From: Notospermus geniculatus
Lineage: Eukaryota > Nemertea > Pilidiophora > Heteronemertea > Lineidae
Length of the DNA stretch: 64,000 bases
Direction of reading: 5' to 3'
Assembly (NCBI GenBank): GCA_002633025.1
Contig: NMRB01000562.1
Span: 62,001-126,000 of the forward strand
Part shown: positions 29,901 through 41,824 of the stretch, in pieces
Numbering within the stretch: position 1 is the stretch's first letter
Layout of the letters: each line of letters begins with the position of its first letter
Notes under the pieces: model-generated
Seen by the model: only the letters and a program-made list of their open reading frames with translations
Databases searched by the model: none
Told to the model about the DNA's origin: nothing
Made by a program: the position numbers and the translations under genes

Positions 29901-31504
29901 TATGTTATTTGCAAATGAGTAGAAAACCAGTCTACAAGGCCTCAATCTGTGAAAATTCATAATCAGTTCTTGTCTATGTTCTTATATTTTTTTCCTTATG
30001 GTGGCCAGCACAAGCTTTTCCGTGGTATTACCTAACCATGTTGATTTCTCCACGGTTTCATGTTTTTGATGAGTTCTGAACACTATAAATTTGTGATATT
30101 TTCTTTCAAAGCACAGAATATACTTAAAAACTGCATTATTTCATTTGCCGTATTATGCAATATTGTGTACTCGTTGACTGCCGAAAGCCAGCTCTAATTT
30201 AGTTAGATTCTTATGGAAAAAACTGATACGAGTCAAGAGTAATTGCAGCCACTCAATCTTTGTTACCAGTGTCTCCACCTATGAGATAAATGTGGAACTA
30301 GTGTTCAGTTTAGTTGCTTCTTGTCCCACCAGGTGGTTCCCCTGTCAATCAGTGGTTTCAGCTTTCACTGCAGCCAAGTAACAAATACCTTGCATACGCA
30401 GATTCTGGGCAACTAGAGCCAAGTGATTGACATCTCTTACATTATACAGATTAAGGGCAAACTGATATAAACAATATTTCTTACCAGATAATTAAGAAAT
30501 GAAAAATTTTCATCAAGGTCCAACACACACCACCCTACGACTTGGTTCTTGTGAAGCTGAAACGCACTATACTCATGTCTCACTTGACCGGACTCATGTT
30601 TTGTATATATATTTAAAACGGATGTCTATTTTTGTATAAACTATAAGCTGTTTCAAAATATGGTGATTTTTTTGTAATATATACGCGTCACTGTGGAGAC
30701 TTTTGGGTCAGGACTTTGTGTCATATGCAATATAGTAGAGTGTAGCGTTGTAGTCGTGTAGTACTAGAAACTCCCAAAAGAGGGCATGCGGTTTCTTGTC
30801 TTTGTACGATGTGTAGCAATTCAGAGGAATTGACATGATTCGTAGCGTATTTTGTATCATGTGCAATAGAGGGCGCCGGGATTCAGCTCCAGTCTTTATC
30901 AATAGACAGAAGTCTTAGGCTGTTGCTTAGGCCTCGCTAGCAACAAACAGTTGCCATAGCAACTGAGAAGCAACAATCACCAATACTGCAGAAAAGTCTT
31001 CATAAATTTGCTACGGTTTTGAGAGCCTGAGTGTCTTGTAGTTTTGATAAGATTTGTTCCGTCTGCCAGCGCCACCTAGTTGCTGTCGATGTTTCATCAT
31101 CATCGTTTTTGTATAATTTTGAAATGTGCATGGTGAATGTATATGGTTCAACTTTGTAAATTCTGTATTCGATTGATACTAAAATAATATAAACAATGGT
31201 TCAGTATAATTTGGTGAATCTGTGCCACAGAGAATGTGCTTTTGATAGCTATAGCTGCCAGGCCTAATGTGTTTGTAATGTGTCAAGGTTGGCTTTTCAT
31301 GTGATGCCCGGAGCAGTGCAGGTCAGTGGTGCCAAGAATGGATTGGTGGTGCCATTGGCACTGACGGGTGTTCGTCCGCGGTGCCATGGCCACTCAATAC
31401 GAGAATCAGTGTGTGGTGCCCTGTGTCTATGGCACCAAAAGGTGCTTGAAGCTTAGGCACTCAATCAAGTCAAAAACATTTCAAAGGACTTGTGCTGAAG
31501 GGGT
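26947..31504 (+). repeat. 4558-bp duplicated block, copy 2 (probable redundant contig)
   Basis: It begins immediately after the N at 26946 and runs into poly-G and a second N at 31535. The contig after 31535 begins TTGTGCTGAAGGGGT, the same 15 bases that end copy 1 at 26945. Copy 1 could therefore join directly to 31536, and copy 2 looks like an alternative haplotype or redundant contig inserted by scaffolding. Confidence 0.93.
28611..28851 (+). repeat. ACTCAAGGTCATCCTGGCATG minisatellite (copy 2)
   Basis: The same array as 24052-24292 in the second, probably redundant, copy of the block. Confidence 0.92.
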
Positions 31505-31513
31505 TCAAAAACA

Positions 31514-31535
31514 CCGGGGGGGGGGGGGGGGGGGN
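31514..31535. other. Poly-G run and assembly join
   Basis: A G homopolymer of about 20 bases ends in N at 31535. Another N at 32405 follows a poly-C run (about 32393-32404). The 31536-32404 segment is thus a small contig between homopolymer breaks. Confidence 0.9.
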
Positions 31536-32404
31536 TTGTGCTGAAGGGGTTCAAAACCCTCGCGGAGGGGTGTTTACTTGCGTTTTCAATTGAATAGGGG
31601 AAATGAAATTTCAATCACAATCTCAGCAGTAGCACAAACAGAACTAGGCCTACTCTGCATGTTTCTCGTTCGAGTGGCCCATGCAACATTTTGTGTGGCA
31701 CAGAATCATGTCCGACTTTGAGATGATCATGTCGTTATTGTTGAAATGTCGTGTAAATGTTTTGTAAATATTGAACAGTAGAATGCAAGCAAGAGCTTTG
31801 TATGATAACTTATTCAATGAATTCATTGTTCAAAATGTTTCAAAGGGAATTTCACAAATTATTCGGTTTCTATGACAACATTGAAATTTTCTGAGTTGTG
31901 TATCAACTGTCCTAATGTGACTCATTTTCATGTGGGGAAAGGGTGACGGCACTTACTCATACTGCCACCTATTGGCAGAATTCAAGTCGACGCAATAGGA
32001 AACGGGAAATATCTCCTTAAATTACTTGGGTCTGGAGTTAACCTTTGCGTGTCGAGTGGTGTCGGTGGTGCAGTCACCTATGTGTGTGACACGCAAAACC
32101 GTTGGACTTAAACCAATCCTTTCAGACCTGCATGGAAATGGGTTAAACCGCCTTCTTTCCAGTCATAATTTTATATATGAACCATATTGGCAAGTTAACT
32201 TCATTTTTTATTATGTATCTGTGATTTCTATCATGACGAGCGTTACACACGAGGGTCGCGTCCTGATCTGTCCAAAACAAACATCAGTTTTGCCGTTCTG
32301 TAGTGTAATCATTGACAATTCATTATTATGTCTGTTGTTTTTGATGTACAGTAGATTTTAAGCATTCGAGTCAAAATCTGATGTTGCAGTGTCCCCCCCC
32401 CCCC

Positions 32405-32405
32405 N
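32405..32405. other. Assembly join (single N after poly-C)
   Basis: An N directly follows a C homopolymer, an assembly or sequencing break. Confidence 0.9.
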
Positions 32406-32756
32406 TTGAAACGTAAAAGAAATTCATTTCTACAGTTGTCCAAGTGGGTGAACGAATTGAAATCATTGGAAACAGGACAGGATGTCGTATCAGACTTCCT
32501 CTCTAACGCTATTTGCCTCCACTTGTCCGGTATTGCGGTCTGGTGCGATTTTCAGATGCACCTACTTCATGGAAGCAGCACGGCAGAAAATGACGAAGGA
32601 TTTACTGCCAAATGAATTGCGAAATTCACACGTGTGTGGAGGCCGTATGTGGTGGTTCTCACAAAATGGGAGACCTCAAGTTAATGAGTTAATACCAGAC
32701 GTCTTGATAAATGTTTTCAAAAAATGGATCAGTTTATTAGCATAGGGGATGACCTA

Positions 32757-32891
32757 AGGCCGGAGTTTACAGAGAGGTATACAGTATACATACACGCTGG
32801 CGAACATGGCCTAATAAAGGGTTCATGACCATGGCACCTTTGTTCGCCAGTGTCCGTATCGTGTAGGCCTACCTCTATGTAAACTTGGCCT
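32757..32891. mobile_element. Palindromic MITE
   Basis: AAGGCCGGAGTTTACAGAGA ... CGCTGGCGAACA is mirrored by TGTTCGCCAGTG ... TCTATGTAAACTTGGCCT. Confidence 0.7.
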
Positions 32892-33192
32892 AACTCGTAC
32901 CTTGATGCCGGTACTTGGTTTTCAAAAGGAAATTGTTGTTTTATGGCTTAATAGAGCGATGACTGTGACGTGTTTATGTGTGAATTAGCCAAGTTATCGA
33001 TAGCAAGTGGGATGTCCATCTTCATTTGCTGTTTATTATAGTGTCATGGCACCGGTATGCATAGTATGGCACCATTGTTGTAATATTGTTCATGGTAGGC
33101 CTATGTGTGTTACAATTCATTGGGCTTTGAAAATAAACAGCAGTGTTCTGGTGCAAGGCAGACAAGACTGAAACACCACGTGCTGGTTTCTT

Positions 33193-33665
33193 GATACACT
33201 GTATTATACAAGACTACCGGTACTGGTATCAGGCACAAGGTTTCTTGTGTGGTAAAGTGTATTCTACCAAACTACCAGGCGCTAGCTTTCTTGTATGATA
33301 CAGAATGTTATACAAGGCCGTCAGGAACTAGGTTTCTTGTATGGGTGTACAAGAGTACCAGAGAACCAGGCGCAAGATTTCTTTTATGATACAGAGTACT
33401 TTACAAAACTCGTACGAGGTACTAGGTGTCTTGTATGGTCCCGTGTAGGCCTATCATAGAGAGTACCATACAAGACTTCTGGGTCCCAGGTTTCTTGTAT
33501 CATACACAGGACCTTTACAATACAAGACTACCAGGCACTAGTTTCTCATATGATACAAAGTACCGTACAATACAAGACTACTATACAAGATTACTAGCCA
33601 TTAATTATCTTGTATGGTTTCTTGTATGTACTATACAAGATTCTGGGTCCTAGGTTTCTTGTATC
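33193..33665 (+). repeat. Diverged tandem repeat, unit about 65-75 bp
   Basis: Repeated TTTCTTGTATGATACAGAGT and ACAAGACTACCAGGCACTAG blocks, about seven copies. Confidence 0.8.
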
Positions 33666-33673
33666 ATACATAA

Positions 33674-33793
33674 TGGGTCATATGAATAAAGACTAGTAAA
33701 TGCGTTTACCTGAATTTTGCAATACAAATGCACTAGACAATGCTGTACAAATCTGAAGTAGAAGCATTTGCTAGTCTTTATTCATAAGACCCA
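33674..33793. mobile_element. Palindromic MITE, about 120 bp
   Basis: TGGGTCATATGAATAAAGAC TAGTAAATGC is mirrored by GCATTTGCTAG TCTTTATTCATAAGACCCA. Confidence 0.75.
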
Positions 33794-34110
33794 CTGACTG
33801 TAAAAGTCTACTTGCAGTGTTCTTGTACCAAGCAAGAAAAGAATATTGTTAGTGTGCTTTTGTTATTGTGTATTTAACATTATAGCTAATTCTGTCCGTG
33901 TATATATATATAAATGGTGCTCGGTTCATCTATATGCATAAAATATTTCGACCTCAAATTTCGTACACGCTCGTGGGTAACGCTCGTCAGTGTATTTGAG
34001 AATTGATTCATTAATATTAATTATTAGTAGTCATCTAATTAAGCAAGTATCATTAATAATCATGGTTAACGAACTAAGAACTGGGGGAGTTCACTCTTAA
34101 CTTTAGATAA

Positions 34111-35442
34111 GGCCAGACTTTTTTTATACCTTGTTTAGCGCACTTCAGTTTCCAGAGATTTGTAGAGGTGGTCGGAAAAAAAATAAAAATAAAAATTTAT
34201 TTTCTCCCTTCACAAAAGCATTCTGTAAAACAAGCAGAGCGGAGGAAGAAATAAAAATAAAATTTTATTTCAAAATAAATATTCATTGTTCTAACCACGA
34301 CAGACTATTCATAACAGGCCTCAAAATTCAGAAATTTGCCTCCACGGCATTTGTGAAAAAACTGTCCAAGGCAATTTTGAAGGCATTCATTCCAGCTTTC
34401 CCGAGTGTCCAGGCAGCGCATCCTTGAAAATCCTAAGCCATAGACAGTCTGATAAGTGGCTGTGAAAGGCCTCTCATTCATTAGACTCCAAAGTGAATTC
34501 AAATTTCCCGCCTAATACACCATGTTAAAGCAAGGTATTTACTGATTGGCTCAGCCTCTTGACATTTCTTCCAACTCAGCAGTCAAACTATAACATGATA
34601 ATTTGGCCCCAAAATGGTTATCTAAGTAAAGCCTGCAATGAAATCAAAAGAGTATTGAACAAAAAGACCCAATATGAGCCTCTCATAGTGTCCATCATAG
34701 CTTATTTCTGTTAATTAGTCAGACCATCTGACCAGAAACATCGTAGGCATACAGTCATGGAGATGCTGTTTGGCGCGAAGCCAACTCTGCGTGCACTGTC
34801 GGTTGTTGTAGCCTATTCACATTTGATCAACTCAATATCTCATCATAAAAATGACCCAGACGGGCAGACTTTATGTCATTGCAAAGGAAATTTCATCAGG
34901 AATCCAACCAAACAGTTTTTGAGGCGATTTCTTCCCATCCCAGAGAGGAAAAACCAAAAGTTCAGGACACTGTAATAGAAGTGAAAGCTGTCCTCAAGTC
35001 GGGATTGTTGGCAACTCGCCAGTGCAATAATATGTTGGTTTGTCAACAAATGGTCAAGAAACGATTGTATTCTTAGCAAAACGTAAGTTAGCATCACAGC
35101 TTTATCCATGGCAAATTGTTGCCGCAGTTGATCAAGGTAATCGACGGCAATATTCGCCGATTCGGCGGCATTTGAGCCCTGCATAAGACAACGATTGTGA
35201 CTGGTCTCATAGCGTGGCTCTGTTCATGATGTTAGGTGCCGTGAGCTGATTAGACTACTCAGGCGGGAAGGGCGGCGGTCGGAATAAAAATAAAGATAAA
35301 ATTTTATTTTTTTTCTGTTTTGAGCAATTTTGAACGTCGGCGGGTTCGCTAAATGGTCAAAAATAAATATTTTTTTTTATTTTGTTTTGGGAATTTCGGA
35401 CGTCGGCGGGTTCGCTAAACAAGGTATAAAAAAAGTCTGGCC
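34111..35442. mobile_element. Non-autonomous PIF/Harbinger-like DNA transposon, 1332 bp
   Basis: Perfect 30-bp terminal inverted repeats (GGCCAGACTTTTTTTATACC plus TTGTTTAGCG) lie at 34111-34140 and 35413-35442. They are flanked by the 3-bp direct repeat TAA (34108-34110 and 35443-35445), as expected for Harbinger-type insertion. The interior is A/T-rich with repeats of GTCGGCGGGTTCGCTAAA near the right end. It has no transposase; the 34876-35184 frame is not recognised. Confidence 0.85.
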
Positions 35443-36794
35443 TAACCGGTAAAAGCTGAGGTAGAGGTCCTCGGAACAGAGCGCACAGATTGACAGTCTA
35501 ATTTACATAATTTATGCAAAATCTGATTGGGATTTCAATGTCCTGTGGCCTTTCCATTTCGTCTTTGTTTTTCTCCCCCAGTCCTTAAAATAGTAACCCA
35601 GTCTCCCTGTATGTCCCTCTGTGCCAATAGTGTACATTTTTGACCCACTTCTTCGATTTAAAGCTGAACTATGTGAATTTATTCACCCCATTTGAAACTT
35701 AAAGCTGAACTGAACAGAAATGTGTTCAAGCATACAAACAGTTTGTCATTAAGAGCCTTTCTTTTTTAGTATGGATAGGTGCAATCTTTGTAAGTGCCAC
35801 CATTGGTTCCTATTTAAAGATGATGGAACTTGTGGTGTTACACAAGCTGCGATATTTAGTCAGATATACTTGTCAGTGTTTGCGAAATCAAGCTACAAAA
35901 TGCATGTACATTTGCCTCTAATTCTCCATCTGAAAGCCAGGGGTCTCTGCTATCTGTTATCAATCATGTAATAAATTTGCCTGACGTGTTGTGTCTCTCC
36001 CAATCCTAGCCATTTCACTGAGTCAATTATGATGCTAAGTTTTTCCATACTTGTCTGTGCGATGTTAGTTTTGCTCTTGAGGTGGTGTTGGTGGCGTCCA
36101 AGTGCTCTGTAGCCTGCCAAGATGAAAAAATTTGAAATAATTCTCCATCATTTAGTACCTGGACTCTAACTGAGGTCTCTGAGTATAACTGAGGTCTCGG
36201 AGTATTGCTAGTGTTGGTTGCTACAAACTGCAAACTTGCCATAGGCAGGGATTCATAATCAGAGACTTAATTGCTGTTAGAGGCCGCCACCAGTTAGCGG
36301 TCCATGGATGTAACAGAATTTGATATTGCAGCGAAGAAAAGATAGTAAACATAAAGTTGTCTCTGAATTTCGTTGCAGCGAAGAAAAGCATGCCCCATGT
36401 CATCCATAAGCCGTCATCGTCACGGCTTATGTCTGTGACACCAAATTTTGTGACGTTCTAGGACTGCTAACAGATGACGGCCTTTACTGGCAGTAAAATC
36501 TCAAGTAAGGCCTACCTCAGTAAAAACAACACATGTCACAAGTACGATATCCATGTTTGGCCAGGCCACAGGGCGGACTACCCCAAACCTCAGAGCAATT
36601 ATGTGTTTTGCTTTCTTGAACTGTAACTAAACCAGTGTTTTTATCGATGTGCTCATCTTTGAGAGAAAGGTTGTGTTATTTTCGTTTTATGTGCAATTTT
36701 TGCATTTCTGTTTTTTCGTTGTGACCTTTGAATGAGCCTGTTCTGTTTCTCTGATATATTTTCGTGATATGTCCTCATACAGGGTGTATCTATA

Positions 36795-37106
36795 AAATAC
36801 AGGGTGTCCGACCATAAGCTGAATAATTACAGTGGGTGGTGTCAAATTCTAAAAATGCTCCGACACTGATGTTGGGTTGTCTGTGTGGCACAGTGAAAAA
36901 GCAAGGCCTATCACATATGAGGTTCTGGGTTCAAGTCCCATGCCTCATTCCTCATGTGAAAGCGAAGACAACTTTTGACTGCGTCTGTTTCCTCCTGTAT
37001 TTCATCCAGAGCTTATAAACTGCACTCATCAAGTGACGTCAAAAATAAATATAGATATATCTTATCTATTTTTGGTGATGTCTAGTTTATGGGACACCCT
37101 GTATTT
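36795..37106. mobile_element. MITE with AAATACAGGGTGTCC ends, carrying a nested SINE
   Basis: Inverted termini AAATACAGGGTGTCC at 36795 and GGGACACCCTGTATTT at 37091-37106. The interior 36868-37005 is a tRNA-derived SINE, which inserted later. Confidence 0.75.
36868..37005 (+). mobile_element. tRNA-derived SINE inside a MITE
   Basis: A-box-like GTGTGGCACAGTG and B-box-like GGTTCAAGTCC are followed by the tail GTTTCCTCCTG shared with other SINEs in the window. Confidence 0.6.
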
Positions 37107-38029
37107 GACACAAAATGTGTCGACTTTCGTTGTCAGAGATATCTTAGATAAATCATCTGATTCTGGTGCTTTTGTTTAAATTTCATCGTACTTTTATTTT
37201 TGAATCTTTATCTTTAGGCCTTAACTCGTTAGCATATGCAAATTGATTTTACTTTATGTTAATTTATGTTAATGCAGATGCAAAGAAAAGCAGACGCAGA
37301 TGCAGAGGCCAATTTTAGACAGTGTTACATGGGATACTGTCAAGATAATCATGGAATGGTTTTGAATATATCTGAAATTTTCAATTTAGTTTGTTGTTCA
37401 GGAGTTGCTGTGCAGCCTCGTCCTGGCTTTGTTGGTTTTCTCCTACATAATAGGTGCCATGCAGTGAGAAACTTGGTGCTCTCAGAGCATGTAGCTTCCG
37501 TGATTCTGAGAGAGTTCACAGGATTATATCTAGGATTTCAGAAGGGCACGGTGCAAGCTTTGTGAAAACGGCACTTCAACCTAGAAAAGGGCACTTTTTA
37601 TTCGCGACATTTCTACTAACGGAATTTGAGAGGCTTGTCAGTTAAAAATGTCTTTATAACTCCAGTCAACAGCCAATTTAAGGCAGTTTCCAAGGAGATA
37701 CGACCAAAGGCAGAGGGTCTGGGAGGTACAAGAACCTAAAAAAAAAAATTTTTTTTTTTAGGGGGCACAGCGGCGCCCTAGGGGTTAAAAAGGGCACAAC
37801 GGCGCCCCCTTTCGGCGGCACGGCGTACTGCCGCTCTAAAATGGCCTAGATATAACCCTGGTTCACAAATGTTTCATGGTACAGATATTGGGTGTGTGAA
37901 ATTTTCATCTTCTGTATGAATTTATTTTACTCCACTCTCTTGTCACAATTTCATTCTGTTGTAATAATCTGCTGTTTTGCTGAAATATGGCAAAACCAAA
38001 TCTCACACAATCTTCAGAAGTGACAAGCT

Positions 38030-38150
38030 GGGCCCATATTCATAAAACCTTGCTAGGCCTATAGTTGCCTGCTAAAGTGCCTAGTTTGTACAGGCCAATG
38101 TATACAACTAGCAACCAACTAAGCTAGCAAGGTTTTATGAATATGGGTCC
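38030..38150. mobile_element. Palindromic MITE of the CAGGGSCC...TTCATAAA group
   Basis: GGGCCCATATTCATAAAACC TTGCTAG is mirrored by CTAGCAAGG TTTTATGAATATGGGTCC. Confidence 0.75.
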
Positions 38151-39642
38151 TGTATCCTAACCAAATCTAACTTTGTTCAATTAGGCCTAAGCCGAATGTA
38201 CATTGGCAACATTTTACCAACATTTGTACAACATACCTACCTGAGCTGCGCAATCTTTGACCCCTGCGTACACAGGCCAACAAATTTCAACTTTTCAACA
38301 ACATGTTGAAAACGCTTTTCCCTGTACACACAAGACAACATTGTCCAGCATGGTGTCGTAAAGCATGGTGTTGGGAAAATGTTGGAAGGATGTTGCCAAT
38401 CTAACTTTTCATGTATCCTAACACCACTGCTTGGCATACATGTACTTCTTAATTGGTTGGTGAAATATCAAAAGTGGTCGAAATAGTGTGTATTCTTCAA
38501 GCATTTCTTGTGACCAGAGAATTTACTTGACATGTATATGTATGGTACGGTATATGACCACTGGTCTAGTTCTAGGCATGTAATCTCTAGCATCTTGGCC
38601 TATGAGCCTGTCCAACTATAGGGGGCGTTGCAGTCCTGTTATAAAATTGTGGACCTGATGCGTTTGTAGACAAAGGCAGCAACCATCTTTAACATCGTGA
38701 AATTGTAGGCGTGGTGAGAAACAGGAACTTAAGTTGGTCGAAGAAACTGACACGATTGAGAATAGCTGGGGACTGAGGTGAATGCGCCATCTATGTGTGC
38801 ATAAACAAATTAATTTGATATCAGAAGGATCCGAATCAAAACTGACAAAATGTTGGTACAAAGATCTCAGTGCGAGTTTGATGACTGCCCTCGGCAGGAC
38901 ATTCACTTTGTTGAGGTTGGCTAAGCCAGCCTGAGCAGAATTGGTCTTTTCGAAGTTACCATGAAATAAAAAAAATGTGCTAGACAATGACAAATTTTGG
39001 GCCAATTAAAAGAGGGCACCATTTTCAAACGTGAAATAGCCTCAACTCAGTCCCCAGTGTTGGTTTTTCAGGAAAGAACATTGTGTTTCATTATCATTTA
39101 TTTCTATCCAGAGACAATGATCTTTAAACATGTTGTGCCAGTAAAAACTATTGATTTATCAATCCATGTAGACCATTTCTTGTCTGCCAAATCATCTGAG
39201 CCATCAATCGTGTGAGACCAACTCAGGTTCTACATCTTTTTGTGATAATGCCAGTCTCGTTGGCATGGTAACCATCTAAACATCCATGGTTGTATATGAT
39301 GTCATACTTAACATTCCGACTCAGTCCGTTGTGAGTCTCATGACATAGCATACGATCTTTGATTGGTCTAGAGCAACCACTATGACGTCCATCTTGAATA
39401 TGCAAATCAGCCGATGTAAAACAAACATTAGTATTCATACCATGATGACCATATATGGTGGTTTACCAGATATTGTCAACTGGTAAAGTCGGCTGCAAGA
39501 TTATTAATATAAAGGAATATTTTCAGTAGGTTGCGCATCATTTGCATATTACATGTCAATTTTTATGATGTAGCCAGCATTCTTTAGTTTTCAGAAAAGT
39601 ATTATAAAAGTTGAAAAATCAGTGTGTTTCTGTGGCAGTCCT

Positions 39643-39714
39643 CACTAGGTGTCACCACTGCCTGCCATTTCTAGCAAAATCAGGTTCCAGTGGTGACACC
39701 TGGTGTGAGGATTG
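39643..39714. repeat. Inverted repeat with AGGTGTCACCACTG arms
   Basis: CAGTCCTCACTAGGTGTCAC CACTG is mirrored by CCAGTGGTGACACCTGGTGT GAGGATTG. Confidence 0.65.
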
Positions 39715-40145
39715 TGAAATATACCCGCTAGTTGTACATATTATAAGCATACGGTCACTCTGTACATTTCTACCAAATATCCTTTAAATAAATACTCGTT
39801 TCATATTATATCTGGTATTATTTGGACTGCATGTTGACCTGGGCATCCCACTGAACAGTGACCCCACTGAACAGTGGGACCCTTATCGCAGAAGTTGAGC
39901 CTTGGAAATGTCCAACGCTCGACCAATCAACAAACAGGATTCATCTGGCTGGCGCCTGACTCAGCTGCTTGAACACCCGTGAGCGCCACGGGAGTAGAAG
40001 CGGTAGAGACGTGAACCAGTCTAATTTCGTGATATCGCGCGGGATGGAGAGCATCCTGAGATAATCGGGCGTTCTTATCAACGCTCGCTTCCTACGTTAT
40101 TACCGCATGTGACGTAGAGAGCGAGCGCTGAGAACCAATGATTAC

Positions 40146-40462
40146 CTCAGGATCGATGGAGGAAGAACATCTGCTGAATGGCGGCGTCTGATAGGATGCG
40201 CGCCATTCAATAAAATGTGCAGATTGGATGTCAAGATGACAGGTCGACCGTCGTCAACAAAAGACGGGCCGTCGAAAACCTGATCATCTTTGAAGTCCAG
40301 CGTGCGCGCTCCGATGCGAGGGGAAGAAGATGGAAGAGTCACAAGTTGGCTGTGAGCGCCGATGAAAGAAAAAATGCATCGGGAATGTGAAGTTCGAACT
40401 TGGAGAAAAATGTGGACTTCGATTTGCAGAGCGGCGAAGTTGGCAAAGAGATGTGTGAGCAA
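40146..40462 (-). other. Possible coding exon of an unknown gene
   Basis: A frame of about 105 codons on the minus strand ends at CCTGAG|gtaatc. The translation looks protein-like (VFDGPSFVDDGRPVILTSN, HPIRRRHSADVLPPSIL), and the surrounding 39.9-40.5 kb is richer in CpG than its neighbours. No in-frame ATG or clear acceptor was found and no partner exon was recognised, so this may be chance. Confidence 0.22.
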
Positions 40463-40708
40463 GACGAGTCAGTCGTCAGATGATTGAACAGCGGAGTCGA
40501 ACATCAGAGTTTGAATCCGAGTCTGACCGATCAGCATTTTGAAAAATTTCGGAAGCGAGATCATCGATCATTTTGAAATCCCGAGTCAACCCCTTGACAG
40601 GCCATACCTTGGGCCATGAAATTTTAAAACGTTTAAAAGGCAAAAAATAGACCTAAAATTCAGCCCGAGATTATAAGAGGAACCTCGATACTACTACTAG
40701 TGTGAAGC

Positions 40709-40800
40709 CCTCGGTGGCTCAGTGGATAGAGTGCTGGGCCACCAAGCAAGAGGGCTGTAAGGTGAGGAGTTCGACTCCTAGAGGGAACAGACTTTTTACT
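40709..40800 (+). mobile_element. tRNA-like sequence, probably SINE head
   Basis: A box TGGCTCAGTGG and B box AGTTCGACTCC are well formed and a TTTTT run follows, so Pol III transcription is possible. The T arm and anticodon stem do not pair well, so I do not call a functional tRNA. Confidence 0.5.
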
Positions 40801-40925
40801 GCTTTTTTCCACATTTTCGCATCTGGGTGCTGGGTGGTCCCCTGAAGCGTTCCTGGAGGGCTCCTGCCCGTTTTTAGTTTCTTGATTCCCCGCTAGGGGC
40901 GCTGTTCCTTATTAGTTCCTTATTC

Positions 40926-41091
40926 GGCCGCTAGGGGCGCTGTTCGTGGTTCTGATTTTTCACCACGGCGTGGGCGTGGCCCCCTGGTGGCCGAACACGG
41001 AACTACGAAGTCAGTAGTTCCGTTTTCGGCCACCAGGGGGCCACGCCCACGCCGTGGTGAAAAATCACCACGAACAGCGCCCCTAGCGGCC
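40926..41091. repeat. Near-perfect long palindrome (about 80-bp arms)
   Basis: The left arm 40926-41006 and right arm 41014-41091 are almost exact inverses around the spacer GAAGTCA. Arm blocks are GGCCGCTAGGGGCGCTGTTC, TTTTTCACCACGGCGTGGGC and GTGGCCCCCTGGTGGCCGAA. Each arm holds CCACCAGGGGGC and CTAGGGGCGCTG, both CTCF-like cores. Single half copies flank it at 40891-40912 and 41103-41136. Confidence 0.85.
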
Positions 41092-41137
41092 AAACACTGA
41101 ACTACGCTGTAGTTCCATGTTCGGCCACCAGGGGGAA

Positions 41138-41225
41138 TTGATGCAGTCCATATCAGGGACACCCTGTAGGTGCCAGAAATAGATTTCTGGCCTCTGGTGG
41201 GCGTCCCACTGAGATACGGACTGCT
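41138..41225. repeat. Nested hairpin
   Basis: CAGTCCATATCAGGGAC is mirrored by GTCCCACTGAGATACGGACT GC, enclosing a perfect inner hairpin GCCAGAAATAGATTTCTGGC. Confidence 0.65.
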
Positions 41226-41468
41226 CAGCATCGGGGACGATAAAAAGGAGACATTTTTACTTCGATAACACATTTATTATTAACACCATACTTCTTACAA
41301 GCACAACTGATTACACAGATAAGGTTTCTAACTGATACAACTAATCTGGTTTAAACAGACACTTAGGTCTATTTACTTTTATCAAGGCCTAGTTGCTAAA
41401 AGTCTAAGTTTTTACAAACGAGGTGACAACATTTCTAACAGACTGATATTAAGTTTTAGCAACTGTAG

Positions 41469-41571
41469 GATCTCTGGATCACAACTTGATGAGGATCCCT
41501 GGATCACAACTTGATGAGGAGATAGCAACATGACTCTAGGATCCCTGGATCACAACTTGATCAGGAGAGTA
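41469..41571 (+). repeat. Short tandem repeat (GGATCCCTGGATCACAACTT)
   Basis: Three copies of a GGATC(T/C)CTGGATCACAACTT unit followed by GATGAGGA or GATCAGGA. Confidence 0.7.
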
Positions 41572-41824
41572 AACATGCCTCTCCAGCGGACTTCATTCCA
41601 CCACTTCCGATGGGAGATTACGGGCCTGAACTCGTGCCGAACTTTGGAAAACACTACAAGTTGGTAAATACTTATCTATGGACTACTCACATTTATTTCC
41701 ACGAACAGGCGGAACTTTCGGGAAATACAATACAAGCTTATTGTAGTTATGTTCACTAGAGTCACAAAGTTCTAACAACAGGATAGACTGAGCTTAGCAG
41801 CAAAAAATAACGAACGTGGCGACG

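Noticed and set aside
22388-31504. Recent biological segmental duplication
   Set aside because: Not excluded, but the N at the exact junction and the overlap between the end of copy 1 and the contig after 31535 make redundant scaffolding more likely.
40709-40790. Functional tRNA gene
   Set aside because: The A and B boxes are good, but the T arm and anticodon stem pair poorly and the spacing suggests a SINE head.
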